64,000 nucleotides of DNA from Sedimenticola sp. (lineage in GTDB: Bacteria; Pseudomonadota; Gammaproteobacteria; Chromatiales; Chromatiaceae): assembly GCA_027068915.1 (NCBI GenBank), contig JAMOLT010000010.1, positions 310,001-374,000 on the forward strand. The letters are read 5' to 3'. Of this stretch, positions 47,958 through 56,599 are shown one piece after another. Under the pieces are notes generated by a model, which made no database searches, had not been told where the DNA came from, and worked only from the letters and a program-made list of their open reading frames with translations. The position numbers and the translations under genes are program-made. Each line of letters starts with the position of its first letter. Position 1 is the stretch's first letter.

Positions 47958-47971
47958 GTTTACGGGTAAAC
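47958..47971. promoter_or_regulatory. GTTTAC palindrome between divergent dxs and 48000 gene
   Basis: GTTTAC-GG-GTAAAC is a perfect 6-bp inverted repeat with a 2-base centre. It starts two bases upstream of the dxs start codon on the minus strand. In so short a divergent gap it could be an operator acting on both genes, or coincidence. Confidence 0.35.
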
Positions 47972-47999
47972 CCTTATTCTAACAGTTTAGAGCCTGTCC

Positions 48000-48317
48000 A
48001 TGACTGAAAAACTGTCAGCGCGGCAACTGCGCAAGCAGCGCCAGGAACAAATGCTGCGCACCTATAAAAAAAACCTCCGCCGGAACCTGTTGGCAGCGCC
48101 GGGGGTTTATGATTTCATCAACGTACCGGATCACCTGAAAGCGGGATGTAATGTTCTCAGGATTATCCATAACGCAAAGACCTTTGATGCCAGGGAAGTA
48201 CAGCTCATCAACATCAGACCTTTCGATTCTTCTTTCGAAAAAAGTGTATTTCGTCAGCTGCCCGCAGGTTTTATCGGCACCTTCGCCTCCATTGCCATGG
48301 GGCAGACACGGACATGA
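48000..48317 (+). CDS. Unknown basic protein, coupled to acyltransferase
   Basis: This 105-residue protein belongs to no family that I recognise. Its N-terminal 30 residues are highly basic and probably helical (RQLRKQRQEQMLRTYKKNLRRNLL). The rest is mixed, with one cysteine and no membrane helix or signal peptide. The stop overlaps the start of the PlsC-type gene as ATGA, so the two are probably expressed together, which hints at a lipid-related or membrane-surface role; that is inference. No strong ribosome site precedes the ATG. Confidence 0.7.
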   Translation: MTEKLSARQLRKQRQEQMLRTYKKNLRRNLLAAPGVYDFINVPDHLKAGCNVLRIIHNAKTFDAREVQLINIRPFDSSFEKSVFRQLPAGFIGTFASIAMGQTRT

Positions 48318-49054
48318 GCCCGCTGCGCATCCTCTGGCGTTTTCTGCTGTTGCTGCTACACATGCTGGCGGGCATCTGGCTGAGCCTGAACATAAAAAAG
48401 ACCAGGCTTTCCGATGGAAAAATACTTCCCGAACCGAAGCCCGTGGCACGCTGGTCAGCCAGACTGTTGGAAATCATGGGGATAAGGATAATCACCCACG
48501 GAAATCCACCACAAGATCCCGGCCTGATCGTAGCCAACCACATATCCTGGGTTGACATACCAACCATCAACTCTCTCACCGGAGCAGCCTTTCTCTCCAA
48601 AGACAGCATTCGCTACTGGCCGGTCATTGGCTGGTTTGCCACCGCCTCGGGCACAGTATTCATTCGCCGGGGAAAACACGAAGCCCAGCAGGTATCCAGC
48701 GCGATTGCGGAACGCCTGCTTGAAGAGCGCAGCCTGGCTATCTTTCCTGAAGGAACCACCTCTGACGGCAGCAAAGTAGGGCATTTTTTCCCAAGGCTTT
48801 TCGCGGCTGCTATCGACACCGGCAACCCGGTTATCCCCATTGCACTACGCTATACCAGCGAGGGAAAACCGGACAAGCGCATACCCTACACCAAAGGCCG
48901 CAGTTTCCTCGCCATCCTGTTTGGCATACTGGCCCGCAGGGAAAGCAAGGTTCATGTGTACTTTTGCGATCCTATCCCGTCATCCGGGCAGGATCGCCGC
49001 AGCCTGGCAGACCTCTCACGCAGCGCTCTTCAGGCGGCTCTTTCTGATGACTGA
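48314..49054 (+). CDS. PlsC-type 1-acyl-glycerol-3-phosphate acyltransferase
   Basis: This is a membrane-associated lysophospholipid acyltransferase that would place the second acyl chain of phosphatidate or act on a related lipid such as ornithine lipid. The 246 residues have a hydrophobic N-terminal helix (about 7-25) and the catalytic HX4D motif in NHISWVD near residue 76. GTVFIRRGK and FPEGTT for phosphate binding follow, then VIPIALRY. The family is large, so substrate is open. Its 3' end overlaps that of the convergent POT transporter by 25 bases. Confidence 0.9.
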   Translation: MSPLRILWRFLLLLLHMLAGIWLSLNIKKTRLSDGKILPEPKPVARWSARLLEIMGIRIITHGNPPQDPGLIVANHISWVDIPTINSLTGAAFLSKDSIRYWPVIGWFATASGTVFIRRGKHEAQQVSSAIAERLLEERSLAIFPEGTTSDGSKVGHFFPRLFAAAIDTGNPVIPIALRYTSEGKPDKRIPYTKGRSFLAILFGILARRESKVHVYFCDPIPSSGQDRRSLADLSRSALQAALSDD

Positions 49055-50370
49055 AGAATGGTTTTGTCTTTGATGAAGGGCGTAAGCAAAGCAAACAGCA
49101 CCGCAGTAACTGCCATCAGCACGGTAAAAAACCAGAAATACTCCGCACCTGCAAGAAGCAGGCTGCCATCCTCATTCTGAATGAAGAAATTTACGGTACT
49201 GGTAAAAATATTCCCCAGGGAAACCGACAGCATAAACAGGGCCATGACAAAAGACTTCATGGTGCGCGGCGCCTGGGTGTAGGAATACTCCAGAACGGTA
49301 ATGGACACCATGACCTCGCCGCTGGTAAGCAGCACATAGGCCAGCAATTGCCAGGAAATACCGGGTACCCCCCCTGCATCGATGCGCTCCTGGGCCAGGG
49401 AAGAAACGGCGAACGCAGCAGCAGCCAGCACGAGCCCCATCGCCACCTTGCGCATGGGCGTAAGGGTCATGATTTTTCCAAGAAAGGGATAAATCACATA
49501 ACTGAAAAGCGGAATCAGGACAATGATAAGCAAGGGATTAAGCGCCTGAATTTGCGCAGGCAGCAACTCGATGCCAAACAGCACCCGATCCATATGTTGG
49601 GCCTGCAGCACCCAGGAAGACCCCGTCTGATCGAACAGCGCCCAGAAAACCGCAATGAACAGGTAGATGAGCAGCAATCGCCCGAAGATGCGCAAGCTGT
49701 CTGCGGAAACCGCTTCCCTGAGAAAACCCCTGCCCGCAGGAGGAACATGCACGAACTTGTTGCGCCCCATCCAGAACATGAAAGTGGCAAGCGCCATGAG
49801 CACACCGGGAATACCAAAAGCCAAATGGGGGCCGTGATTCTTCAGCAGCCAGGGAGTCAGCAGGGTGGAAATGAACGCACCGACGTTGATCGCCATGTAA
49901 AACCAGCCGAAGGTACGGCTGATCAATGCCCGGTTGGCATGCCCGAACTGATCACCCACATGGGCAGACACACAGGGCTTGATACCGCCGGCACCCAGGG
50001 CAATCAGTCCCAGGCCGATGGCCAGCCCCAGCCGGCTGTCATCCAGCGCCAGCGCCAGGTGCCCGCCACAATACACCAAGGAAAGGAACAGGATGGTGCG
50101 ATATTTCCCCAGCCACACATCCGCTAGAATTGCCCCCAGCAGGGGAGTCAAATAGACTGCTGACACGAACAGGTGATACCAGCCCTTGGCATCCTCTTCA
50201 CTCATCGGCGCAAGCACGCCGCTTGTACCCATGAGATACTGGGTCATGAACACGACCAAAATGGTGCGCATGCCGTAAAAACTGAAGCGTTCCGCAGCTT
50301 CATTGCCGATGATATAGGGAATACCGGCAGGCATGCCTTTTTGATCCACGGGGCGGGTAAGATAGCTCAT
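49030..50370 (-). CDS. POT-family proton-coupled di/tripeptide transporter
   Basis: This is a proton-driven peptide importer of the PTR2/POT family within the major facilitator superfamily. The 446 residues have about 12-14 membrane helices. The signature N-terminal block FSFYGMRTILVVFMTQYL is preceded by the ExxER motif (NEAAERFSFYG). GAILADVWLGKYRTI and GAGGIKPCVSAHVGDQF follow, as does the FYMAINVGAF segment typical of POT proteins. The ATG at 50370 is chosen since the conserved region starts soon after it and the 20-codon extension is not membrane-like. Confidence 0.92.
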   Translation of the reverse strand: MSYLTRPVDQKGMPAGIPYIIGNEAAERFSFYGMRTILVVFMTQYLMGTSGVLAPMSEEDAKGWYHLFVSAVYLTPLLGAILADVWLGKYRTILFLSLVYCGGHLALALDDSRLGLAIGLGLIALGAGGIKPCVSAHVGDQFGHANRALISRTFGWFYMAINVGAFISTLLTPWLLKNHGPHLAFGIPGVLMALATFMFWMGRNKFVHVPPAGRGFLREAVSADSLRIFGRLLLIYLFIAVFWALFDQTGSSWVLQAQHMDRVLFGIELLPAQIQALNPLLIIVLIPLFSYVIYPFLGKIMTLTPMRKVAMGLVLAAAAFAVSSLAQERIDAGGVPGISWQLLAYVLLTSGEVMVSITVLEYSYTQAPRTMKSFVMALFMLSVSLGNIFTSTVNFFIQNEDGSLLLAGAEYFWFFTVLMAVTAVLFALLTPFIKDKTILQSSERAA

Positions 50371-50473
50371 GGTGGTTTTGCTTTTTCGTTGATTCTTATT
50401 AGACAGGAAGTATAGGGCATCTCTCATCATTCTGTTTGAGCAGATTTGTGCTTGAGAGGTGTGGGAACAAGGC

Positions 50474-50513
50474 GAAGACCGTTACAAATAGTGTATTATT
50501 TGCAGCGGTCTTC
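50474..50513. promoter_or_regulatory. 40-bp palindrome between POT transporter and flavoprotein genes
   Basis: GAAGACCG (50474-50481) pairs with CGGTCTTC (50506-50513). Inside, CAAATA (50485-50490) pairs with TATTTG (50497-50502), with symmetric 3-base internal loops and a 6-base centre. It lies between divergent genes, 104 bases from one start and 80 from the other. It could be an operator, a hairpin, or a bidirectional stop lacking a U-tract. Confidence 0.5.
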
Positions 50514-50592
50514 AACGCAGTTATCGCGCCTATCAAGCGCAAAGATGCCAATCACGAATGATAAGAGCTGCCCTATAGTGCCTGAGAACAAA

Positions 50593-51669
50593 ATGTACGA
50601 TTACCTGATCGTGGGTCAGGGGCTGGCGGGCAGCTTGCTGGCCTGGCGTCTGATCAATCTCGGCAAGAAAGTGCTGGTCCTGGACGACGGGCACACAAGC
50701 TCCTCCTCCATGGTCGCCGCCGGAGTGATCAACCCTCTTGCCGGAAAACGCTTCAACCATGCGCCGCAGATCCATGACTGGCTGGAAGCCGTTGAAACGA
50801 CGTATACGCATCTCGCGCAGCAGGCAAAAGAGCCGTTCCTGCAATGGGTGGACATGCTGCGCCTGTTTCACAGCCCCGAGCAACATCATTTTTACGCCAG
50901 ACTGCCCGGACAGGCAGCAATAGCGGATTTGCTGGGCGGGAGCTTCCCTCCGGATGAACCATCCCAGCCCGTACAGGCGCCGCTGGGAGGATTCACCCAG
51001 CACCGCACCGGCTACGTACGACTCCCTGCCCTGTTGCACTTTCTCGCCCACTGGCTACGGGAACACCAGGCGCTGCATATCGCAACAGTAAACCATGAGG
51101 ATTTGGAAATCAGCGCAGAACGCGTATGCTATGGCAGTTTTCAGGCCGGAGGAATCGTGTTCTGCGATGGCTACCGCAGCATGCACAGCCCCTGGTTCGG
51201 CTATCTGCCTTTTGCCCCGGATCAGGGAGAGATACTCACCCTGACGCAAAAGCCCAACGCCCGCCCCGGACAATTACCGAACAAGATCATCAATGGCGCC
51301 GAGTGGTTGCTGCCCATAGATGACGGAATGTTTCGCCTTGGCTCTACCCACAACCACCAAACCCGGGATCATCAGCCCACAAAGGAAGGCACAAACAAGT
51401 TGTTGCAGGGCATGAATGCATTGCTGAAGAACCCACAACTGCTAGAGCTGGTGCGCAGTGAAGCGGGCGTACGGCCGGCCACCAGCGACAGGCAGCCGTT
51501 CCTGGGAACACACCCAACTTGCCCGAAGGCCCATATCTTCAATGGATTCGGCGCCCACGGCAGCCTGATGATTCCCTGGTACAGCGAACAGATGTGCCGC
51601 TGGCTTATGCGGCGCCAGCCTTTGCCGGAAACCGCCGACATTGCCCGCTATAGAGATAAGATCGCCTGA
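50593..51669 (+). CDS. FAD-dependent oxidoreductase, DAO (D-amino-acid oxidase-like) family
   Basis: This is a soluble flavoprotein predicted to oxidise an amine or amino acid. The 358 residues begin at once with the dinucleotide-binding fold (YDYLIVGQGLAGSLLAWRL, with VLVLDDG ending the second strand). The rest follows the DAO plan and ends with SEAGVRPATSDRQPFLG and FNGFGAHGSLMIPW, the C-terminal FAD contact as in ThiO and MnmC-C. I chose the ATG at 50593; the 49-codon upstream frame spans the palindromic region and is not conserved in kind. The substrate is not evident, and no thiamine gene is adjacent. Confidence 0.85.
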   Translation: MYDYLIVGQGLAGSLLAWRLINLGKKVLVLDDGHTSSSSMVAAGVINPLAGKRFNHAPQIHDWLEAVETTYTHLAQQAKEPFLQWVDMLRLFHSPEQHHFYARLPGQAAIADLLGGSFPPDEPSQPVQAPLGGFTQHRTGYVRLPALLHFLAHWLREHQALHIATVNHEDLEISAERVCYGSFQAGGIVFCDGYRSMHSPWFGYLPFAPDQGEILTLTQKPNARPGQLPNKIINGAEWLLPIDDGMFRLGSTHNHQTRDHQPTKEGTNKLLQGMNALLKNPQLLELVRSEAGVRPATSDRQPFLGTHPTCPKAHIFNGFGAHGSLMIPWYSEQMCRWLMRRQPLPETADIARYRDKIA

Positions 51670-51674
51670 CCGGT

Positions 51675-52967
51675 TCAGGGGACGATCTGGTCGATCACCA
51701 GTTCCACCATTTTTCCGTCCGCCACGGACACCGTGACTTCCGCGCTTTGCAGATCACCACTTGCCGCCGAGGGCTGGGAACCCTTGGCAATACGGGCGGC
51801 AACGACCAGCTGTTGGTAATCCGCCAGCTTCGTTCCCTGCTGAAGCATATTGCCGTCATTCATCACCAGCTTCGCGGGCAAATCGCCTGCGGTGATGCGC
51901 ACCGCCGCCACCGGCATGGGCGGCCCCTGCACCTGCTTGGCGAAAATGAACAGACGGTCGCCGGGATTCACCTTGTCCTGCAACCCGGGGGCGAGGCTGA
52001 CACTCAATTCAATAGCCGCTCCCGCAGCAACAGCTGGCTGCGCCATGGCAGCGGGCTGTGCGGCAGCTCCGGCGACGGCGGAGCCTGGATCATCCAGCTC
52101 CGCGCCGGCCTGGGCTGCTGCCTGCTTCACCTGGGCAATCATGTTCCGCAACTCCCGCACAAAATCGGCATTGTCGGCCAGGGCCGCTTCCGCCCGCCGC
52201 CAGTAATAAATAGCATTTTGATAGTCTGCCGCTTCCACCGCACCTTTGCCCGCCAGCCACAGGGCGGTGGGGTCGTCCGGCTCCTTGTCCAGCGCCTGGC
52301 GCACCAGCTCATAGGGCCTGCCGCTGATCTTTCCACCCTGCACCATGGCCAGCGTGTCCGCCAGAGCAATGAGCGCCTGGGGGTGATTATCCGTCAGCTT
52401 GCGCAATTGCTCATAAGCTTTTACTGCTTCCGGGAAACGGTTCATGGACTGGTACACACGCCCCAACATGAACCAGCCCTCGGTATCATCCGGTGCATTC
52501 TGCACCCGCTCTTCCAGACCCTGCAACAGCTCTTCCATGGTCGGTGTATTTCCGCCGGCATTCATGGCATGGGGATTTTGCGCCCCCGGATTCGGGATAC
52601 CACTCATTTCCACATACTGGGGTGATCCCGTTTTCATATAGATGCCGACACTCAGCACCGGCACCAGCAAAGCAACGGCAATCGCCGCAAACCTGGCGCT
52701 GGCTGGCTGTACGGTAGCGACGGCTTCTTCCACTTCCGTATCTTCCAGCAAGCCGGCTTCCAGCTCTTCTTTTGCCTGGGCATAGGTTTCTTCGTCAATG
52801 TTGCCTGCTGCCTTTTCCTGATCTAGATCCGCAAGCTTTTCCTTTGCCAGAAGCAAATTCTGTTCCCGCTGACTGCTCGTTATATCCGGTCGCTTGCGCA
52901 AGAACACGGCCACCAGCACAGCAACACCCAGCCCCAGCATCAGGGCAACGATAATCCAGAAAGTCAT
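51675..52967 (-). CDS. ccmI: CcmI (CycH), cytochrome c maturation apocytochrome chaperone
   Basis: CcmI binds the C-terminus of apocytochrome c and hands it to the CcmFH haem ligation complex. The 430-residue product has two N-terminal membrane helices (about 4-23 and 93-110) flanking a coiled, acidic cytoplasmic loop. A TPR region follows (LQGLEERVQNAPDDTEGWFMLGRVYQSMNRFPEAVKAYEQL), and then an Ala/Pro-rich linker and a C-terminal periplasmic beta domain. It is separate from CcmH, unlike the fused E. coli CcmH. It is the last gene of the ccm operon, and its ATG shares one base with the ccmH stop. Confidence 0.93.
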   Translation of the reverse strand: MTFWIIVALMLGLGVAVLVAVFLRKRPDITSSQREQNLLLAKEKLADLDQEKAAGNIDEETYAQAKEELEAGLLEDTEVEEAVATVQPASARFAAIAVALLVPVLSVGIYMKTGSPQYVEMSGIPNPGAQNPHAMNAGGNTPTMEELLQGLEERVQNAPDDTEGWFMLGRVYQSMNRFPEAVKAYEQLRKLTDNHPQALIALADTLAMVQGGKISGRPYELVRQALDKEPDDPTALWLAGKGAVEAADYQNAIYYWRRAEAALADNADFVRELRNMIAQVKQAAAQAGAELDDPGSAVAGAAAQPAAMAQPAVAAGAAIELSVSLAPGLQDKVNPGDRLFIFAKQVQGPPMPVAAVRITAGDLPAKLVMNDGNMLQQGTKLADYQQLVVAARIAKGSQPSAASGDLQSAEVTVSVADGKMVELVIDQIVP

Positions 52968-53455
52968 TATTTTTCCTCGGTCTGATTCAGCAGCTGTTCA
53001 GCGCGTTGGCGCTGTTCATCGCTGAGAAGGCGGTCATTGCTGGAAGGGCGGCGGCGGATGACGCGTACCAGCATCACCACCGCCAGAATAAAGATAAGCA
53101 CGGGGCCAACCCAAAGCATCAGGGTGGTGGCCTTGAAAGGCGGGCTGTACATGACAAAATCGCCATAGCGGGCCACCATAAACTCCACGATCTGATCCTT
53201 GTTCTCGCCTTTTTTGATCATCTCGTAGGTTTTGCGCCGCAAATCCTGGGCCAGCTCCGCGTTGGAATCTGCAATGTTCTGGTTCTGGCAAACCAGGCAA
53301 CGCAATTCCTGCACCAAATCAAGGTACAGGGCTTGTTGCCCGGGGTCGGAAAACTCGTAGGTATCGACGCTTGCCAAGGCATTTGCACCCATGCACAAAC
53401 CGAGCACCAGAACAAAGGCTTTCACGACGGTGGCTTCACGAACAATAAAACGCAT
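52967..53455 (-). CDS. ccmH: CcmH (CycL), apocytochrome thioreduction protein
   Basis: CcmH is a membrane-bound thiol protein that keeps apocytochrome CxxCH cysteines reduced for haem ligation. The 162 residues have a signal peptide, the LRCLVCQNQNIADSNAELA motif with the LRCxxCQ pair (near residues 51-57), and the MVARYGDFVMYSPPF segment. A membrane helix lies near 112-130, with a short cytoplasmic tail after it. GGAG precedes the ATG at six bases. It is of the short, non-fused type. Confidence 0.95.
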   Translation of the reverse strand: MRFIVREATVVKAFVLVLGLCMGANALASVDTYEFSDPGQQALYLDLVQELRCLVCQNQNIADSNAELAQDLRRKTYEMIKKGENKDQIVEFMVARYGDFVMYSPPFKATTLMLWVGPVLIFILAVVMLVRVIRRRPSSNDRLLSDEQRQRAEQLLNQTEEK

Positions 53456-53458
53456 GGA

Positions 53459-54010
53459 TTACTCCGTTGGCTTCTGGGCATGAAAATATTTGGCGAATTT
53501 TTCCTGCCACACCTGGGGATACAATGCACCGGCATGTTTCTCGCGAACAATACCTTCGGCATCGATGAGAAAGGTCTCCGGTGCGCCATACACACCCCAA
53601 TCAATGGCGGCATCGCTGTTTGGATCAAATCCGACTTCCACGAAAGGATTGCCCTTTTGCTTGAGAAAATCGATAGCATCGGCCTTTTCATCCCGCCAGT
53701 CTATGCCCAGAATGGGTACGCCCTGGCGTGACAGATGCATCAGGTATTCGTGCTCTTTCCAGCATTCAGGGCACCAGGTACCCCAGACATTCACCAGCCA
53801 GACCTTGCCTGCATAGTCGCTGCTCTTTACCCGGTCATTCTCGTCCAGCAAGTTGGGCAGATCAATGCTCGGCGCGGGCCTACCAATGAACTCTGTGGGA
53901 ATGTCCCGGGGGTTGTATTCCCCTTTGCCCATTTTCATCAACACGAAATAGAACAGCCCCGCCAGGGCAAGAAAAGCCAACAGGGGAATAAAGGCGCGGC
54001 TCTTGCTCAT
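53459..54010 (-). CDS. ccmG: CcmG (DsbE), periplasmic thiol-disulfide reductant
   Basis: CcmG is a membrane-tethered thioredoxin that reduces CcmH or apocytochrome during cytochrome c maturation. The 183 residues have an N-terminal anchor helix (about 7-26) and a thioredoxin fold. The active site is GTWCPECWKEH near residue 79, and the conserved GVYGAPETFLID carries the cis-proline. The start overlaps the ccmF stop by four bases. Confidence 0.95.
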   Translation of the reverse strand: MSKSRAFIPLLAFLALAGLFYFVLMKMGKGEYNPRDIPTEFIGRPAPSIDLPNLLDENDRVKSSDYAGKVWLVNVWGTWCPECWKEHEYLMHLSRQGVPILGIDWRDEKADAIDFLKQKGNPFVEVGFDPNSDAAIDWGVYGAPETFLIDAEGIVREKHAGALYPQVWQEKFAKYFHAQKPTE

Positions 54011-55965
54011 ACGGTTGCCCCCACCGGGGATTTTTCCGCCACTGTCCGACGCGCCCGCACCCGATAACGCTTGTCGGCGGCAGACAAAAGGCCGCCCAGG
54101 GACATAATCAGCGCACCCAGCCAGATCCAGCGCACATAAGGCTTGTGATACAGACGCAGACTCCAGGCGCCCTCGGTGCCCAGAGGCTCGCCAAGGGCAA
54201 CAAAGAGATCGCGGGTCAGGCCGGCATCAATCCCTGCTTCGGTCATGGGCATTCCCGAGCGGTAATTGCGTTTTTCCGGATGCAGCACGGTGATTTGCTC
54301 ACCATTTTGCGTAATCACCACCTCGCCGCGATCTCCGCTATAGTTTGGCCCCTGCAAATGAGTAGAGCCATTGAAGGTAAAGGCATAGCCGCCCATTTCA
54401 TAGGACTCACCAACTTCCAGCCGCAGATCTTTCTCGGTACTGTAAACAGATGTCAGGGTGATGCCCACGATGAAAAAAGCAATACCGATATGCCCAAACA
54501 CCATACCCCAGTGTGAGAGAGACAAACCGCCCAGTCCCCGGCCCCGTGCCTGATCCTTGGTCGCCTTGAGGGTGGTGAATAATACCCAGAAAGCCAGCAC
54601 CATACCGACGGCTGCCAACCAGTCGAACCGCTGCATCACCACAATTGGATACAACACGCCGAACACCACACTGGCCACCAGGGATACGCGCACCTTGGGC
54701 CACAGATTCTCCAGGCTGTCTCGCTTCCAGCGCGCCATGGCACCAATGCCCATCAACACGACCAAAGGCGCGGTCAGGGGAATAAAGACGGCGTTGAAAT
54801 AGGGAGGACCTACGGAAATCTTGCCCAAGTTCAGTGCATCCAGCAACAAGGGATACAGGGTTCCCAGCAAGACGGCCGCGCAAGCTACCACCAGAATTAC
54901 ATTGTTGAGCAATAGGGCGGATTCTTTGGATACCAGATCAAAGCGCACATAGCTGCGCACCTTGGAGGCTCTCACCGCGTACAGCGCCAGGGAGCCACCA
55001 ACTACGGTCACCAGGAACATCAGGATGAACATTCCTCTGGCGGGATCGGAAGCAAACGCATGCACGGATGTCAGCACCCCGGAACGCACCAGGAACATTC
55101 CTAGCAGGCTCAGGGAGAAAGCAAAGATCGCCAGTAGCACGGTCCAGGCCTTGAATGCCCCGCGTTTTTCCGTCACCGCCAGGGAATGCATCAGAGCCGT
55201 GCCTGCCAGCCAAGGCATAAAGGAGGCGTTTTCCACCGGATCCCAGAACCACCAGCCGCCCCAGCCCAACTCGTAATAGGCCCACCAGGATCCCAGGGCA
55301 ATGCCCAGGGTCAGAGATACCCAGGCAACCTGTGTCCAGGGGCGGGACCAGCGCGCCCACGCTGCATCCAGCCGCCCACCCAGCATGGCGGCTATAGCGA
55401 AAGCAAAGGGAATGGCAAAGCCCACATAGCCCATGTACAACAGCGGAGGATGGAGTGCCAGACCAGGATCCTGTAACAGCGGATTCAGATCCTTGCCTTC
55501 CATCGGCGGCGGCATGAGACGATCAAAAGGATTGGAGGTAAACAGCATGAACATCAGGAAACCCACGGAAAGCAACCCGAGAATACCCAGTACCCTGGCC
55601 ATCATTATTGGCGGAATGCTCCGCCCGAACAGGGTGACTGCCGTGGTCCAGACGGAAAGCGTCAACGCCCAGAACAGCAACGAACCCTCATGGGCACCCC
55701 ACACGCCGGATACCTTGTACAGAGTTGGCAGGCTGGTATTGGAGTTCGTCGCCACATACAGCACCGAAAAATCGCTTTGCAAAAAGCTCCAGGTCAGGAA
55801 GGCAAAAGATAAGGCGGTGAACACCAGTTGCAGCCTTGCCACCGGCTTGGCAATGGCCACCCAGGAGGCTATGCCCTTTTGTGCGCCCACCAGGGGGAAA
55901 AACGACTGGATCAGGGCAAGAACCAGCGCCAGAACCAGGGCAAAATGTCCGATTTCAGGAATCAT
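54007..55965 (-). CDS. ccmF: CcmF, haem lyase subunit
   Basis: CcmF is the large integral membrane protein that ligates haem from CcmE to apocytochrome. The 652 residues have about 15 membrane helices. The tryptophan-rich WWD motif GWGGWWFWDPVENASFMPWL lies near residue 235, with nearby conserved histidines. The N-terminal GVWGAHEGSLLFWAL block is also present. Both ends overlap neighbours by four bases (ccmE and ccmG). Confidence 0.97.
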   Translation of the reverse strand: MIPEIGHFALVLALVLALIQSFFPLVGAQKGIASWVAIAKPVARLQLVFTALSFAFLTWSFLQSDFSVLYVATNSNTSLPTLYKVSGVWGAHEGSLLFWALTLSVWTTAVTLFGRSIPPIMMARVLGILGLLSVGFLMFMLFTSNPFDRLMPPPMEGKDLNPLLQDPGLALHPPLLYMGYVGFAIPFAFAIAAMLGGRLDAAWARWSRPWTQVAWVSLTLGIALGSWWAYYELGWGGWWFWDPVENASFMPWLAGTALMHSLAVTEKRGAFKAWTVLLAIFAFSLSLLGMFLVRSGVLTSVHAFASDPARGMFILMFLVTVVGGSLALYAVRASKVRSYVRFDLVSKESALLLNNVILVVACAAVLLGTLYPLLLDALNLGKISVGPPYFNAVFIPLTAPLVVLMGIGAMARWKRDSLENLWPKVRVSLVASVVFGVLYPIVVMQRFDWLAAVGMVLAFWVLFTTLKATKDQARGRGLGGLSLSHWGMVFGHIGIAFFIVGITLTSVYSTEKDLRLEVGESYEMGGYAFTFNGSTHLQGPNYSGDRGEVVITQNGEQITVLHPEKRNYRSGMPMTEAGIDAGLTRDLFVALGEPLGTEGAWSLRLYHKPYVRWIWLGALIMSLGGLLSAADKRYRVRARRTVAEKSPVGATV

Positions 55966-56423
55966 AGCGGTTTATTCCCCTTGGCCATGTTTTCAATACC
56001 CTTCTGGTGCCCTTTTTCCAGCGCGTCGGCAACTTCGGGAGACATATAGTTTTCATCATGTTTGGCCAACACTTCATCGGCCACAAAAATACCGTCAGGC
56101 CCCATGCGTCCCTGGGCAATCACCCCCTGACCCTCCTTGAATAAATCAGGAAGAATGCCGGTATAGGCGACCTTCACTGTGTGTGCATTGTCTGTAACGT
56201 CAAAATGCACGGTGAGTTGTTCGCCTCTTTCCACAGAGCCGGGCTGCACCAGTCCTCCAAGACGAAATACATGATCCGCCGGCACCTTGTTTTCAGCAAC
56301 TTCCGTGGGTGAAAAAAAATAGGACAGGTTGTTGCCCAGGGCATTGAACACCAGCCAGCTGGCTGCACCCAGCACCACCAGTCCCACCAGTAAAAAACCC
56401 AGTCGCTTGTGTCTGGCTTTCAT
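55962..56423 (-). CDS. ccmE: CcmE, periplasmic haem chaperone
   Basis: CcmE covalently carries haem from CcmC to CcmF. The 153-residue protein has an N-terminal anchor helix (about 8-28) and an OB-fold (FRLGGLVQPGSVERGEQLTVHFDVTD; VAYTGILPDLFKEGQGVIAQG). The conserved VLAKHDENYMSPE segment near residue 127 contains the haem-binding histidine and tyrosine. Length and order within the operon are typical. Confidence 0.97.
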   Translation of the reverse strand: MKARHKRLGFLLVGLVVLGAASWLVFNALGNNLSYFFSPTEVAENKVPADHVFRLGGLVQPGSVERGEQLTVHFDVTDNAHTVKVAYTGILPDLFKEGQGVIAQGRMGPDGIFVADEVLAKHDENYMSPEVADALEKGHQKGIENMAKGNKPL

Positions 56424-56599
56424 GATTGTTGCTCCGATTTAATACGAACAAGACGGGAAATTCGCTGAAGGGCCGCTTTGCGGCGCTGCCTGACCAGCAA
56501 GGGCTCGGCAATCATCAGCAATGCGGTGGCCCCGAAAGACCCCCACACGTACAGGGCATAGCCGCCCATAGCAAAAAATTCAGATATTCCACCTTTCAT
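56420..56599 (-). CDS. ccmD: CcmD, haem exporter accessory protein
   Basis: CcmD is a small membrane protein that releases holo-CcmE from the CcmABC complex. This 59-residue ORF lies exactly between ccmC and ccmE, overlapping both by four bases. It has the family pattern: the motif EFFAMGGYALYVWGSFG near the start, one membrane helix (about 13-33), then a basic cytoplasmic tail (RQRRKAALQRISRL). Confidence 0.93.
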   Translation of the reverse strand: MKGGISEFFAMGGYALYVWGSFGATALLMIAEPLLVRQRRKAALQRISRLVRIKSEQQS

